Shown piece after piece: positions 50,133 to 58,646 of a stretch of DNA of 64,000 nucleotides. The notes below the pieces were generated by a model. The model made no database searches and had not been told where the DNA came from. It saw nothing but the letters and a program-made list of their open reading frames with translations. The position numbers and the translations under genes were made by a program. Within the stretch, counting starts at the first letter, position 1; each line of letters starts with the position of its first letter. This stretch comes from VRUE01 sp963705635 (GTDB lineage: Bacteria; Actinomycetota; Thermoleophilia; Solirubrobacterales; 70-9): assembly GCA_963705635.1 (NCBI GenBank), contig CAVPKH010000002.1, positions 1 to 64,000 of the forward strand, written 5' to 3'.

Positions 50133-50438
50133 GAGTTTTGGTACTACCTGATTCTAACAAAGAACAGTCTAGTTCTATGCTACAAACGGCATAGCCCAGC
50201 CCCCGTATCGCAAGGAATGCGAGCGTTCCAAACAGGACGTCTTGGTCAGGCCGCGATGCGGGTAGTGCCAGGCAGTTAGCCGCGACGGGCGCGTCTTTCC
50301 GCACGGCCGGCGGCCGCCCTTTTGGTGGGTGATGACGGTTCTCCCAGTAGGGCGGCAGTTCCATGCCGCCCTCCGGTGGAAGCGGCATCTGGAACAGCAC
50401 CGAAAGGCAGCGTCTGCAGGCGCGCTTGAGAGCGGGAA
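50133..50438. other. Intergenic region between divergent TetR genes
   Basis: 306 bases without a supported gene; short open frames here have poor composition. The left part (50140-50180) is AT-rich and holds the operator-like site described separately. The remainder should contain promoters for both directions. Confidence 0.5.
50161..50178. promoter_or_regulatory. AGAACA-N3-TAGTTCTAT operator-like site, copy 1
   Basis: AGAACAGTCTAGTTCTAT contains AGAAC and GTTCT half-sites in inverted order, 30-50 bases before the TetR start at 50132. It differs at only three central bases from the site at 52936-52953, upstream of another regulator. Confidence 0.6.
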
Positions 50439-51089
50439 ATGAGAGAGGAACTTGGATCCGTCAGCGAGCCCGGCGTCCTCACGCCGAACGTCCCGCGGGA
50501 CATTGGCACGCGCTCACAACGCCAGCGGATACTCGAGTCGATGGCGAAGAGCTGCGCGGAGAAGAACTTCTCCACGACGACCATCGCCGACATCGTCGGG
50601 CACGCAAGCATCTCGCGTGCCACCTTCTACAAGCACTTCGCCAACAAGCGCGACTGCTTCGATGCCGCAACCGAGGATTTCCTCGCCGAGCTGGAAGGCG
50701 CCGCGATAGACGTCTACTCGCGCGACGACCTGCACGTCGACGCGATTCGCGGCCTGATCGGCGCGGTGCTCGAGCGACTGGCGGCCAAGCCCGCGCAGGC
50801 AAACCTGCTGCTGATCGAGGCCCCCATCGTCGACCCGGAGATCGTCCGGCGCTGCCGCAACCTCGTCATCGACGGAATGAAGGCGCATCCGCTCGCCGGG
50901 AAACGGATGAAACCCGGCGGCGCCGACCCTGAGATCGCCTTCGGCCGGGCCAAGGTGCTGATCGCCGACTACCTCGCCGCCGATCGAGCCGAGGAGCTTC
51001 CTTCGCTGCTGCCCGAGCTCGTCTACATCGCGCTGCTCCCCTACGCCGGCCAGGAGATGGCCCTGGAGCAGGCCAGGGTCGGACGATGA
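50439..51089 (+). CDS. TetR-family regulator
   Basis: 216-residue regulator. HTH: RSQRQRILESMAKSCAEKNFSTTTIADIVGHASISRATFYKHFANKRDCFDAATEDF (about 25-81). The ligand-binding part includes VLERLAAKPAQANLLLIEAPIVDPEIVRR. It is followed, with a 4-base overlap, by another TetR gene, so the two are co-translated and might form a heterodimer. Sequence of the HTH differs clearly from the next gene. Confidence 0.9.
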   Translation: MREELGSVSEPGVLTPNVPRDIGTRSQRQRILESMAKSCAEKNFSTTTIADIVGHASISRATFYKHFANKRDCFDAATEDFLAELEGAAIDVYSRDDLHVDAIRGLIGAVLERLAAKPAQANLLLIEAPIVDPEIVRRCRNLVIDGMKAHPLAGKRMKPGGADPEIAFGRAKVLIADYLAADRAEELPSLLPELVYIALLPYAGQEMALEQARVGR

Positions 51090-51823
51090 GGCCGCCGCCG
51101 GACGCCGGAGGGACGGCGCCCGTCCAAGACGACGAGCTCCTGCAAGACCTGCATCTCTGGAAGCTGCCGCGCGGTCGCCATGGCCTCCCCCGTGAGCTGG
51201 TCGCCCAGTCCCAACGCGAGCGGCTGCTGGCGGCGGTCGTGCGGGTATCCGCCGCAAAGGGCTACCGGGCGAGCTCGGTCGCCGACATCCTCAAGCAGGC
51301 CGGCGTCGGCAGGGAGACCTTCTACCGTCACTTCAAAGACAAGGAAGCCTGCTTCATCGCAGCCAACGACGCCCTGGTGAGCGACCTCGAAGGCCACGTC
51401 GCAGAGGCCTACGAACGGCCCGGGCCCTGGCCGAAACGGGTGCGCAGCGGGCTCGCGACCACGCTCGAGTGGTTCGCCGCCAACCCGGAAGTCGCGCGCG
51501 TGATGATGATCGAGATGGGAACGGTCGGACCGATCGCCATTTCCCGTTTCCGGGACACATTCCATCGCTTCACGGCCATGCTCGACGACGGGCAGGAGTT
51601 CGCCGAGAACGCGCCCAACCTCCCCAACCTCCCCACCATCGCCGGCGGCGCCGTGTTCGCCCGCGTCTACGAAGAGGTGGCGCTCGGCCACACGGCGGAT
51701 CTGCCCAGGCTGTTCCCCCAGCTGACCTTCGAGCTGCTGCTCCCCTTCTTGGGCGAAGAGGCAGCCGCGCGGGAACGTGAGGCAGCCGCAGAAGAACTTG
51801 CCCAGGAAGGCGACGCGCAGTAG
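51086..51823 (+). CDS. TetR-family regulator
   Basis: 245-residue regulator. The HTH, SQRERLLAAVVRVSAAKGYRASSVADILKQAGVGRETFYRHFKDKEACFIAAND, starts only at about residue 47, after an unusual N-terminal stretch (DDELLQDLHLWKLPRGRHGLPRELV) that resembles N-terminal arms of actinobacterial TetR proteins. Ligand domain includes LATTLEWFAANPEVARVMMIEMGTVG. Overlaps the previous TetR gene by 4 bases. Confidence 0.9.
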   Translation: MRPPPDAGGTAPVQDDELLQDLHLWKLPRGRHGLPRELVAQSQRERLLAAVVRVSAAKGYRASSVADILKQAGVGRETFYRHFKDKEACFIAANDALVSDLEGHVAEAYERPGPWPKRVRSGLATTLEWFAANPEVARVMMIEMGTVGPIAISRFRDTFHRFTAMLDDGQEFAENAPNLPNLPTIAGGAVFARVYEEVALGHTADLPRLFPQLTFELLLPFLGEEAAAREREAAAEELAQEGDAQ

Positions 51824-51845
51824 GCGCCAGGCCGGGACCTCGGAG

Positions 51846-52895
51846 CTAGAGCGCTGACGAGGAGCCGGGCGCGATGAAGAGCGTCCGGTGCAGGCCATCG
51901 ACGAAGTCAAGCGTGAAGGCTCGGTCGCCGGACACCTCGAGGTACTTGGAGCTGCCCCTGACCAGGGCGTCGAGCCAGTCCGTCGCCGACCCCCGGATCC
52001 AGCTCTCCGGGTTGGCCTCGAGCTTCGAGCTGCAGCTCGTCAGTTTTCCACCACGCACCTCGAGGCGAATTCCGGCAGAAAAATGACGATCCGGCTCGTC
52101 GCCACCGTAGACGGCAAGCTGGGAGACGCCGTCCGCACCCTGCTCGAAGGCGACCAGTGGCGCTGCGAGCAGCAGGATCGTCTCCACGTCGAGGCGGGTC
52201 AGCGGCGCCGTCTCATCCGCCATGTAGCGGCGCTCGCAGCGCACCGCGGCAAGCAGCGGCGCCATCCCCCGGCGCAGCCAATCGGTCACGGCGTAGGGCG
52301 TGCCGGCGCCGCTTCCCCGCACCGTGGTCAGGCAACCGCTGAGGCGCATCGCGCCGAGCCGGCGCTCGAGCGCCGGGTAGCTCAGGGCGTTGATCAAGTT
52401 GTCGAGCTCGGTGAGGGAGAAGGGGCGGGTGGCGAGGGCCCGCAGCATCGTCGAGCCCCAACCGCCGACCAGCGCCTTGATCGTGGCTTTGCCCGTTTCG
52501 CTCTCGAGGCGGATCGGCTCGTTGGGGGCGCGCGCCAGCCAGGCCTCGATCGCATCGGCGACGAACAGCAGTTCCAGCCCAAATGGAGTGAGCGCGTTGT
52601 CAACCATGCCGGCCCTGCCATTGCTCTGCCGCCGCTCCAGCGCACCGATGCCGATCAGCGTGCTGAGGTTGCCGCGCAGGGTCGTCTGGGCGGGCCCGCC
52701 GACCTCCTCGCGCAGCTTGGCGAGCCGCATCGGGCCGCCGCCGGCGAGCGCCCTGAGCACGAGCCCGTGCAGCGCTCTGGAGAAGATCGAGAGCACCTGG
52801 CCACCGGATCGAAACCGGTAGTCGGCCGCGTAGTGCGCGTCGCCCGCCTCCCGAGCGACGTCCTGCGTCTGGCTAGTGGAGCCAGCATCGAGCAC
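51846..52895 (-). CDS. Double winged-helix regulator (HxlR-like tandem)
   Basis: 349-residue cytosolic protein. Two related winged-helix segments are visible: LSIFSRALHGLVLRALAGGGPMRLAKLREEVGGPAQTTLRGNLSTLIGIGALERRQ (about 35-92) and IKALVGGWGSTMLRALATRPFSLTELDNLINALSYPALERRLGAMRLSGCL (about 138-190). A C-terminal domain of 130 residues ends in SKYLEVSGDRAFTLDFVDGLHRTLFIAPG and may sense a lipid or sterol, like SCP-type folds. Start is GTG 52895 after GAGAGGAAG. The promoter region carries AGAAC/GTTCT palindromes shared with the TetR gene. Confidence 0.78.
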   Translation of the reverse strand: MLDAGSTSQTQDVAREAGDAHYAADYRFRSGGQVLSIFSRALHGLVLRALAGGGPMRLAKLREEVGGPAQTTLRGNLSTLIGIGALERRQSNGRAGMVDNALTPFGLELLFVADAIEAWLARAPNEPIRLESETGKATIKALVGGWGSTMLRALATRPFSLTELDNLINALSYPALERRLGAMRLSGCLTTVRGSGAGTPYAVTDWLRRGMAPLLAAVRCERRYMADETAPLTRLDVETILLLAAPLVAFEQGADGVSQLAVYGGDEPDRHFSAGIRLEVRGGKLTSCSSKLEANPESWIRGSATDWLDALVRGSSKYLEVSGDRAFTLDFVDGLHRTLFIAPGSSSAL

Positions 52896-52925
52896 GGTGT
52901 CTTCCTCTCACTAGGGGACAACCGT

Positions 52926-52953
52926 GTTCTATAATAGAACAAATTAGTTCTAT
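52926..52953. promoter_or_regulatory. GTTCTAT-A-ATAGAAC palindrome and AGAACA-N3-TAGTTCTAT site, copy 2
   Basis: A perfect 15-bp palindrome (52926-52940) overlaps by its right half-site the 18-base motif at 52936-52953, 31-58 bases before the GTG of the double winged-helix regulator. The motif matches the one at 50161-50178 in 15 of 18 bases. TATTAT on the minus strand within the palindrome could be the -10 box, so binding would block transcription. Confidence 0.68.
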
Positions 52954-53061
52954 TGATCTGATGGGTTCTCGGACAGGCGACGATCAGGCAGGTCACGACG
53001 GCGGGAGCCCGCTGGGGACGCCGATATGAGCCGACCCGCGTCAGCGTGAGCCGGCCCCGCG

Positions 53062-54066
53062 TCAGCCGTAGCGCTCGCCGATGATCGCGCGCAGCTTGGA
53101 GCGATCGTGGCGAGCGTGGACGCGCCGGACGGTGCCGGAGCGCGAGCGCATGACGAGCGATTCGGTGGTGGCGCCAGGGCCGCGGTAGCGGACGCCCTGC
53201 AGGACGTCGCCGTCGGTGACGCCGGTGGCGGAGAAGAAGACGTCCTCGCCCGAGCAGAGATCGTCGGCGGTGAGGATTCTGTCGAGGTCATAGCCGGCGT
53301 CCACCGCCGCACTGCGCTCCCCGTCGTTGCGCGGCCAGAGGCGGCCGAGCAGCTGGCCGCCCATCGACTTCAGCGCCGCGGCGGAGAGCACGCCCTCGGG
53401 CGTGCCGCCGATGCCCCAGAGCAGGTCGACCGGGGAGCGATCGCTAACCGCGAGCAGGGCCGCGGAGACGTCGCCGTCGGTGATCAGGCGAATGCGGCCA
53501 CCGGCCTCGCGCACTTCGGCCATCGCCTCCTCGTGGCGGTGGCGATCGAGCATGACGACGGTGACGTCGCCGATGCTGCCGCCCTTGCGCTCGGCGATCA
53601 GCTTCAGGGTCTCGGGCAGAGGGCGGTCGAGATCGAGCAGGTCGGCGATCTCTTCGCCGCCGGCCATCTTTTCCATGTAGACGCAGGGGCCGGGGTCGAA
53701 CATCGTGCCGCGCTCGGCGAGCGCGATCACCGCCAGGGCGCTGGGCATGCCGAGGGCGCAGAGCCGGGTGCCCTCGAGCGGGTCGACGGCGATGTCGACC
53801 ACCGGCGGGCTGCCGTCGCCGATCGTCTCGCCGTTGAAGAGCATCGGCGCTTCGTCCTTCTCGCCCTCGCCGATCACGACGACGCCGTCCATCGAGACGG
53901 AATCGAGCACGTAGCGCATCGCGTCCACGGCGGCGCCATCGGCAGCGATCTTGTCGCCGCGACCGACCCAGCGAGCGGCGGCCAGGGCCGCGGCCTCGGT
54001 GACGCGGACCAGCTCCAGCGCCAGGTTGCGGTCCGGCTTGGCTTGTGAGGCATCCCCCATCGGCAC
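53062..54066 (-). CDS. glpX: Class II fructose-1,6-bisphosphatase
   Basis: Gluconeogenic enzyme, 334 residues, normal for GlpX. Metal and substrate motifs: GEGEKDEAPMLFNGE, DIAVDPLEGTRLCALG and DVTVVMLDRHRHEEAM. GIGGTPEGVLSAAALKSMGGQLLGRL follows as expected. The N-terminal ALELVRVTEAAALAAARWVGRGDK is also diagnostic. Divergent from the LLM oxidoreductase gene. Actinobacteria commonly use GlpX as their only FBPase. Confidence 0.96.
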   Translation of the reverse strand: MPMGDASQAKPDRNLALELVRVTEAAALAAARWVGRGDKIAADGAAVDAMRYVLDSVSMDGVVVIGEGEKDEAPMLFNGETIGDGSPPVVDIAVDPLEGTRLCALGMPSALAVIALAERGTMFDPGPCVYMEKMAGGEEIADLLDLDRPLPETLKLIAERKGGSIGDVTVVMLDRHRHEEAMAEVREAGGRIRLITDGDVSAALLAVSDRSPVDLLWGIGGTPEGVLSAAALKSMGGQLLGRLWPRNDGERSAAVDAGYDLDRILTADDLCSGEDVFFSATGVTDGDVLQGVRYRGPGATTESLVMRSRSGTVRRVHARHDRSKLRAIIGERYG

Positions 54067-54087
54067 CGCAGGCTATAGGCTCGGCCG

Positions 54088-55023
54088 GTGGCTCAACGCT
54101 GGGGTTTGACACTGCCGCTGCCGGGTCTCTCGCTCGCCGCCCACGAGGAGCTCGTGAAGCGGGCCGAGGCCGTCGGCTACACCGACTTCTGGAGCGGCGA
54201 GACCAACGGGCCCGACGGCTTCACGCCGCTGGCGCTGAGCGCCGCCTGGACCGAGCGGGCGCGCCTGGGAACCGGCATCGTCGGCGTCTTCCAGCGCGGG
54301 CCGGCGCTGCTGGCGCAGGAGGCGGCGGCCCTCGCCGACGCCTCGAGCGGGCGCTTCGTGCTCGGCATCGGCTCCTCCTCCGACCGCATCGTCGAAGGCT
54401 GGAACGGCATTCCGTTCGAGAAGCCGCTGGCCAAGGTGCGCGAGACGCTCGACTTCCTGCGCACGGCCCTCGACGGCGAGCGCACGGCGAGCGGCTTCAA
54501 GCTGGAGAGCGCGCCGGCGCAGCGGGTGCCGATCGTGCTGGCGGCGCTGCGCGGCAAGATGCTGGAGCTGGCCGTCGAGCGGGCCGACGGCGCCTTCACC
54601 AACTTCCTGCCGCTGGGCGGGCTGGCCAAGGTGACCGCGCAGCTCGACGGAGCCCCTGAGGGCTTCGAGCTGCTCTGCCGCTTCTTCTGCCTGCCGGGAG
54701 AGCGCGAGGCGGTCGAGCCCCTGGCTCGCTTCATGTTCTCCTCCTACATCACCGTCCCGGTCTACGCCGCCTTCTACCGCTGGCTCGGCTACGGCGATGA
54801 GATCGACGCGATGGTCGCCGCCTGGGAAAGCGGCGATCGCCAGGCAGCGGCCGCGGCGGCGCCCTGGGAGCTGATCGAGGCGATGTTCATCTTCGGCTCG
54901 CCCGACGAGATGAAGGAGCGGATCGGCGCCTTCGTCGAGGGCGGCATCACCCTGCCGATCCTGACCCCGATCACGACGCCCGACAAATTGGGCGATCTGA
55001 TCGGCGCGCTCGCGCTACCCTGA
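54088..55023 (+). CDS. LLM-class F420-dependent oxidoreductase
   Basis: 311-residue TIM-barrel enzyme of the bacterial luciferase-like family. Conserved start WGLTLPLPGLSLAAHEELVKRAEAVGYTDFWSGE, cofactor-side segments TGIVGVFQRGPALLAQEAAALADASSGRFVLGIGSSS, and VPIVLAALRGKMLELAVERADGAFTNFLP are typical of F420-using actinobacterial members. The end, FGSPDEMKERIGAFVEGGITLPILTPIT, matches the family. F420 rather than FMN use is inferred from lineage and closest family pattern. Substrate unknown. Starts GTG, divergent from glpX by 21 bases. Confidence 0.9.
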   Translation: MAQRWGLTLPLPGLSLAAHEELVKRAEAVGYTDFWSGETNGPDGFTPLALSAAWTERARLGTGIVGVFQRGPALLAQEAAALADASSGRFVLGIGSSSDRIVEGWNGIPFEKPLAKVRETLDFLRTALDGERTASGFKLESAPAQRVPIVLAALRGKMLELAVERADGAFTNFLPLGGLAKVTAQLDGAPEGFELLCRFFCLPGEREAVEPLARFMFSSYITVPVYAAFYRWLGYGDEIDAMVAAWESGDRQAAAAAAPWELIEAMFIFGSPDEMKERIGAFVEGGITLPILTPITTPDKLGDLIGALALP

Positions 55024-55095
55024 TTGGGCCCTTTTCTTCGCGGGTACCAGCGTCTTTCAGGCAGGCAAATGGGAGAGCAGGTCCGGAGGAGCAAC

Positions 55096-55653
55096 ATGGC
55101 TGAGACGAAAACGCGCGCCGCGAGCACACGTGGCAAAGCGACGAAACGCAAACCGGCGAAAGCGCGCAAAGCAGGCGCGGCGAAATCGCCGAATGGAGCG
55201 AGCGCGAGAGCAACCCGATCGCGGACGTCGAAAGCGAAACGGTCGTCGACATCTAAAAACGGGGCTGCCCGCGCAGATGCCGCCCGCAATGCAGTCGAGG
55301 AGACCGCAAAGCAGGCGGGACACGCGGTTGGCGATGCCGCGAGCAGCGTCGGGCGAGTCGCGAGCAGGGTGAGGACACCGCTGCTGGCCGGGAGCGCGGC
55401 CGTCGCCGGCGTAGCCGGTGGCATCGCCCTGGGACGCAACTCCAAGGCACGATCGCGGCGGCGGCCAAAGGTGAAGATCGATTCGCACGATCTCGCCAGA
55501 GCGGCGAAGGAGGTCGGCCAGTTCGGCGTCGACGTCGGACAGCTGGCATCGGAGCTACAGAGGAACCGCGAGGCCGCCCACGGGGCAAAGCGACGCTCGC
55601 CGATCGAGGTGGTTCTTCAGGGCCTCACGAGCCGAAGCCACGGCTCTTCCTGA
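55096..55653 (+). CDS. Lys/Ala/Arg-rich histone H1-like protein with glycine-rich helix
   Basis: 185 residues from ATG 55096, preceded by GGAGGAG at 8-base spacing. The first 70 residues are highly basic (KTRAASTRGKATKRKPAKARKAGAAKS), similar to histone H1 tails and actinobacterial nucleoid-binding tails. An amphipathic Ala-rich helix follows (AARNAVEETAKQAGHAVGDAASSVGRVAS). Then comes a Gly/Ala-rich stretch able to cross or lie on a membrane (LLAGSAAVAGVAGGIALGRN). The end (VVLQGLTSR) is short. It could tether DNA to the membrane, but function is not established. Confidence 0.78.
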   Translation: MAETKTRAASTRGKATKRKPAKARKAGAAKSPNGASARATRSRTSKAKRSSTSKNGAARADAARNAVEETAKQAGHAVGDAASSVGRVASRVRTPLLAGSAAVAGVAGGIALGRNSKARSRRRPKVKIDSHDLARAAKEVGQFGVDVGQLASELQRNREAAHGAKRRSPIEVVLQGLTSRSHGSS

Positions 55654-55657
55654 GAAC

Positions 55658-56632
55658 CTAGAGAGGCCGCGCCAGGCTGAGGGCGTAGTCGCAGTCGGTG
55701 TCGGTGAACCAGCCGTCAATCGCCAGGCCGGCCTCTCCATAGACCTCGGCAAGCCGCTCGTAGGTGAACTTGGAGGAGATCTCGGTCCGCATCTCCTCGC
55801 CGGCCGCGAAGCTCACCGTCAGGTCGAGGCCCTCGAGCCAGATCGTCTGCTCGGTTAGAGAGCGCAGGCGGATGTCCATGCGAGCCTCGACCGGGTCATA
55901 GCGGGCGACGTGCTCGAAGGCCTCGAGGTCGAAGTCGGCGCCCAGCTCCCGGTTGAGCACTCGTAGAACGTTCTTGTTGAATTCGGCGGTGACGCCGCTG
56001 GCGTCGTCGTAGGCCGCCTCGAGGCGGCCGCGCTCCTTGACCAGGTCGGTGCCGAGCAGGATCCGGTCGCCGGGGCCGAGCAGGTCGGCGAGGCGGATGA
56101 GGAAATCGCGGCGCGCCTCTGGATAGAGGTTGCCGATCGTGCCGCCGAGAAAAGCGACGAGGCGGCCGCCGTCGCCGGCGGGAATTCGCTCCAGATCGTG
56201 CTCGAAGTCGCAGACCAGGCCGCGGACGGCGAGGCCGGGGTACTCCTCGACCAGGCACTCCGCCGTCTCGTGGGTGATCTCCTCGGAGATGTCGACCGGG
56301 ACGTAGGTCTGCAGGCAGCCGGCGTCGCGCATCGCGCTCAGCAGATGGCGGGTCTTGGAGGCCGAGCCGGAGCCGAGCTCGACCAGGGTCCGCGGCTCAC
56401 CGGCGGTGGCGACGATCTCCGCCGCCCGCTCGGCGAGGATCGAGCGCTCCGCCCGGGTGGGGTAATACTCGGAGAGCTCGGTGATCTGCTCGAAGAGCTG
56501 CGAGCCGCGCTCGTCGTAGAAGTACTTCGGCGCCAGCTCCTTGGGATCGGCCAGGAGGCCGTCGCGGACGTCGAGCGCCATCGTCGCCGCCGCGTCGGCG
56601 TCCAGGTGGACCTCGATCTCAATCGCGATCAT
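55658..56632 (-). CDS. egtD: L-histidine N-alpha-methyltransferase EgtD
   Basis: Makes hercynine (trimethylhistidine), the first step of ergothioneine synthesis; 324 residues, the usual length. Start ATG 56632 overlaps the egtB stop (ATGA). Motif YFYDERGSQLFEQITELSEYYPTRAERSIL is the EgtD N-terminal signature. The SAM site is TLVELGSGSASKTRHLL, and VAFLGGTIGNLYPEARRDFL and LGTDLVKERGRLEAAYDD are conserved substrate-side segments. Two-gene operon with egtB upstream. Confidence 0.95.
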   Translation of the reverse strand: MIAIEIEVHLDADAAATMALDVRDGLLADPKELAPKYFYDERGSQLFEQITELSEYYPTRAERSILAERAAEIVATAGEPRTLVELGSGSASKTRHLLSAMRDAGCLQTYVPVDISEEITHETAECLVEEYPGLAVRGLVCDFEHDLERIPAGDGGRLVAFLGGTIGNLYPEARRDFLIRLADLLGPGDRILLGTDLVKERGRLEAAYDDASGVTAEFNKNVLRVLNRELGADFDLEAFEHVARYDPVEARMDIRLRSLTEQTIWLEGLDLTVSFAAGEEMRTEISSKFTYERLAEVYGEAGLAIDGWFTDTDCDYALSLARPL

Positions 56633-57741
56633 GCGTTCCTGGCGCAGCGCAGGCCGGCAAAGATCTGGCGGCGTTGGGGAAGGTCCCAGTTGCGGAAGCT
56701 GGGGCGCATGACGCTGCGACTGGTTGCCCACGAGCCGCCGCGGAGCACCTTGTAGGCGCCGCCGAAGAAGGGCTCCGAATACTCAGAGTAGGGAAAGGCC
56801 TCGAAGCCGGGGTAGGCGAGGAAGTCCGAAGAGGTCCACTCCCAGGCCTGGCCGACCACCTCCAGGCTGGCGTGGGCGGCCTCCCACTCCTGCTCGCTGG
56901 GCAGCCGCTTGCCGGCCCAGCGGGCGAAGGCGTCGGCCGCGTGCCAGGAGACATGGAGGACGGGATGGGCCGGGTCAACAGGGTCGCGACCTCCCATTGT
57001 CGTCAGCACCCATCCCCCGCCACCGTCGCGCTCCCAATACAGCGGAGGCTCAGCGGCGGTCTCCTCCATGAACTGGACATACGCGCCGTTGGTGACCGGG
57101 GTTCGATCGATTTCGAAAGAAGCGAGCTCGACCGCGTGGCGAGCGCGCTCGTTGTCGTAGGCAAAGCCGCGCTCGGGCGCCCCGACCTGGTGCTCTGCGG
57201 CCGGGATCGAGACCATCTCGGGGCCGGCGGCAATGGGCTCGGCCAGCGGGCCGCAGGCATCGCCCACGGGCTCATAGCCCTCGACCATCTGCAGCAGCTG
57301 CAGCATCGTCTCGTTGTGCTGGAGCTCGTGGGCGAGCAACATCTCGTAGACGAAGCCTTCGCGCAGCAACCGGTCCCCGGCCTCGGGGCCGACGTCGACC
57401 TCCTCCAGCACCTCGAGGGTGCGCTCGCGCACGTCGTCGAGGTAGGAGCGCAGCTCGGCGTTGCGCAGGATCGGCAGCTCACCGCGGGTCTTGCGCGGGT
57501 TCTCGATCGCGTCGTAGAAGCGCCCGAGCTCGCCGTGCAGCGGCTCGCGGCCGCCGATCGTCTGCACCAACCAGAGCTCCTCGAAGTTGGCGATGTGGCC
57601 GAGATCCCAGGCCAGCGGGCTGAGCAGCGGCGAGTAGACGTGGTTGAGCTGCTCGTCGTCGAGCGGTTGGATCAGCTCCAACGTGCGTGTGCGTGCCTCG
57701 GTGAGGCGTTCCGCGATCGCACCCTTGAAGCTCGGCGTCAC
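56629..57741 (-). CDS. egtB: Ergothioneine sulfoxide synthase EgtB
   Basis: Non-haem iron enzyme that joins hercynine to a thiol donor (gamma-glutamylcysteine or cysteine). Residues 1-150 are a DinB-like domain with iron ligands in LLAHELQHNETMLQLL and the early SPLAWDLGHIANFEEL. The C-terminal half is an FGE-sulfatase fold with VTNGAYVQFMEE, HPVLHVSWHAADAFARWAGKRLPSEQEWEAA and VLRGGSWATSRSVMRPSFRNWDLPQRRQIFAGLR. 370 residues. egtA, egtC and egtE are not nearby, so a short egtB-egtD route or distant genes are implied. Confidence 0.94.
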   Translation of the reverse strand: MTPSFKGAIAERLTEARTRTLELIQPLDDEQLNHVYSPLLSPLAWDLGHIANFEELWLVQTIGGREPLHGELGRFYDAIENPRKTRGELPILRNAELRSYLDDVRERTLEVLEEVDVGPEAGDRLLREGFVYEMLLAHELQHNETMLQLLQMVEGYEPVGDACGPLAEPIAAGPEMVSIPAAEHQVGAPERGFAYDNERARHAVELASFEIDRTPVTNGAYVQFMEETAAEPPLYWERDGGGGWVLTTMGGRDPVDPAHPVLHVSWHAADAFARWAGKRLPSEQEWEAAHASLEVVGQAWEWTSSDFLAYPGFEAFPYSEYSEPFFGGAYKVLRGGSWATSRSVMRPSFRNWDLPQRRQIFAGLRCARNA

Positions 57742-57832
57742 CTCGGTGGCGATGCGGAAACCCTAGCGAGGTCTTCTTGCCGGGGTGTGAGCTGGTCGAT
57801 TCAGCGGGCTGCGGCGGTAGGGTGCGGCGGCG

Positions 57833-58600
57833 ATGCGAATCGAGGGGACAAGCGCGCTGGTCGCCGGTGGCGCCTCGGGGCTCGGCGAGGCCGCGGCGAG
57901 GGCACTGGTCGAGGCCGGGGCCGCGGTGACGATCGCCGACCTCAACGCCGAGAAGGGCGAGGCGCTGGCGGCCGAGCTCGGCCCCAGCGCGACCTTTGCC
58001 AAGGCCGACGTGACCGACGAGGCCGCCGTCGCAGCGGCGGTCGAGCGAGCGGCGACCCACGGCGGCGGCCTTCGCATCTCGGTCTGCTGCGCTGGCATCG
58101 GCTGGGCGGAGCGGGTCGCCCACAAGCAGGGCCCGCACAACCTCGAGTTCTTCTCCAACGTGGTCAAGGTCAACCTGATCGGCAGCTTCAACGTGCTGCG
58201 CTTGGCGGCGGCCTCGATGAGCGAGAACGAGCCCGACGGGGAAGGTGAGCGCGGCGTCTGCGTCAACACCGCCTCGATCGCCGCCTACGACGGCCAGATC
58301 GGCCAGGTCGCCTACGCGGCCTCAAAGGGCGGCATCGTCGGCATGACCCTGCCCGCGGCACGCGACATGGCGTCCCGCGGCGTCCGCGTCGTCACCGTTG
58401 CCCCCGGGCTCTTCGACACCCCTCTGCTCGCCGCCCTCCCCGAGGACGCCCGCACCGCCCTCGGCGCCGGCATCCCCTTCCCCTCGCGCCTGGGCCGGCC
58501 GGAGGAGTACGCCCGCCTGGTCGGCCAGATCGTCGCCAACCCAATGCTCAACGGCGAGACGATCCGCCTCGACGGCGCCCTGCGGATGCCACCGAAGTAA
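57833..58600 (+). CDS. Short-chain dehydrogenase/reductase
   Basis: 255-residue SDR. Cofactor motif ALVAGGASGLGEAAARAL with VTIADLNAEKGE (Asp at end of strand 2, so NAD(H) preferred). Catalytic Ser is in VNTASIAAYDGQIGQ and the Tyr-Lys pair in YAASKGG. LPAARDMASRGVRVVTVAPGLFDTPLLA and the tail IVANPMLNGETIRLDGALRM match the 3-hydroxyacyl-CoA dehydrogenase type II (HSD10-like) subgroup. That fits the acyl-CoA metabolism seen elsewhere, but the substrate is not proven. Confidence 0.93.
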   Translation: MRIEGTSALVAGGASGLGEAAARALVEAGAAVTIADLNAEKGEALAAELGPSATFAKADVTDEAAVAAAVERAATHGGGLRISVCCAGIGWAERVAHKQGPHNLEFFSNVVKVNLIGSFNVLRLAAASMSENEPDGEGERGVCVNTASIAAYDGQIGQVAYAASKGGIVGMTLPAARDMASRGVRVVTVAPGLFDTPLLAALPEDARTALGAGIPFPSRLGRPEEYARLVGQIVANPMLNGETIRLDGALRMPPK

Positions 58601-58646
58601 CCCTGACTCGGTGATGTAGATCCGCTGGGCTTTTCGGCTTCCTTCG

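Noticed and set aside
50119..50623. Short minus-strand open frames upstream of the TetR genes
   Set aside because: Poor composition, no ribosome site, antisense to the TetR coding start.
53020..53068. Tandem GAGCCG-x-CC-GCGTCAGC near-repeat at the end of glpX
   Set aside because: Only two short imperfect copies; likely chance in GC-rich sequence, no clear role.
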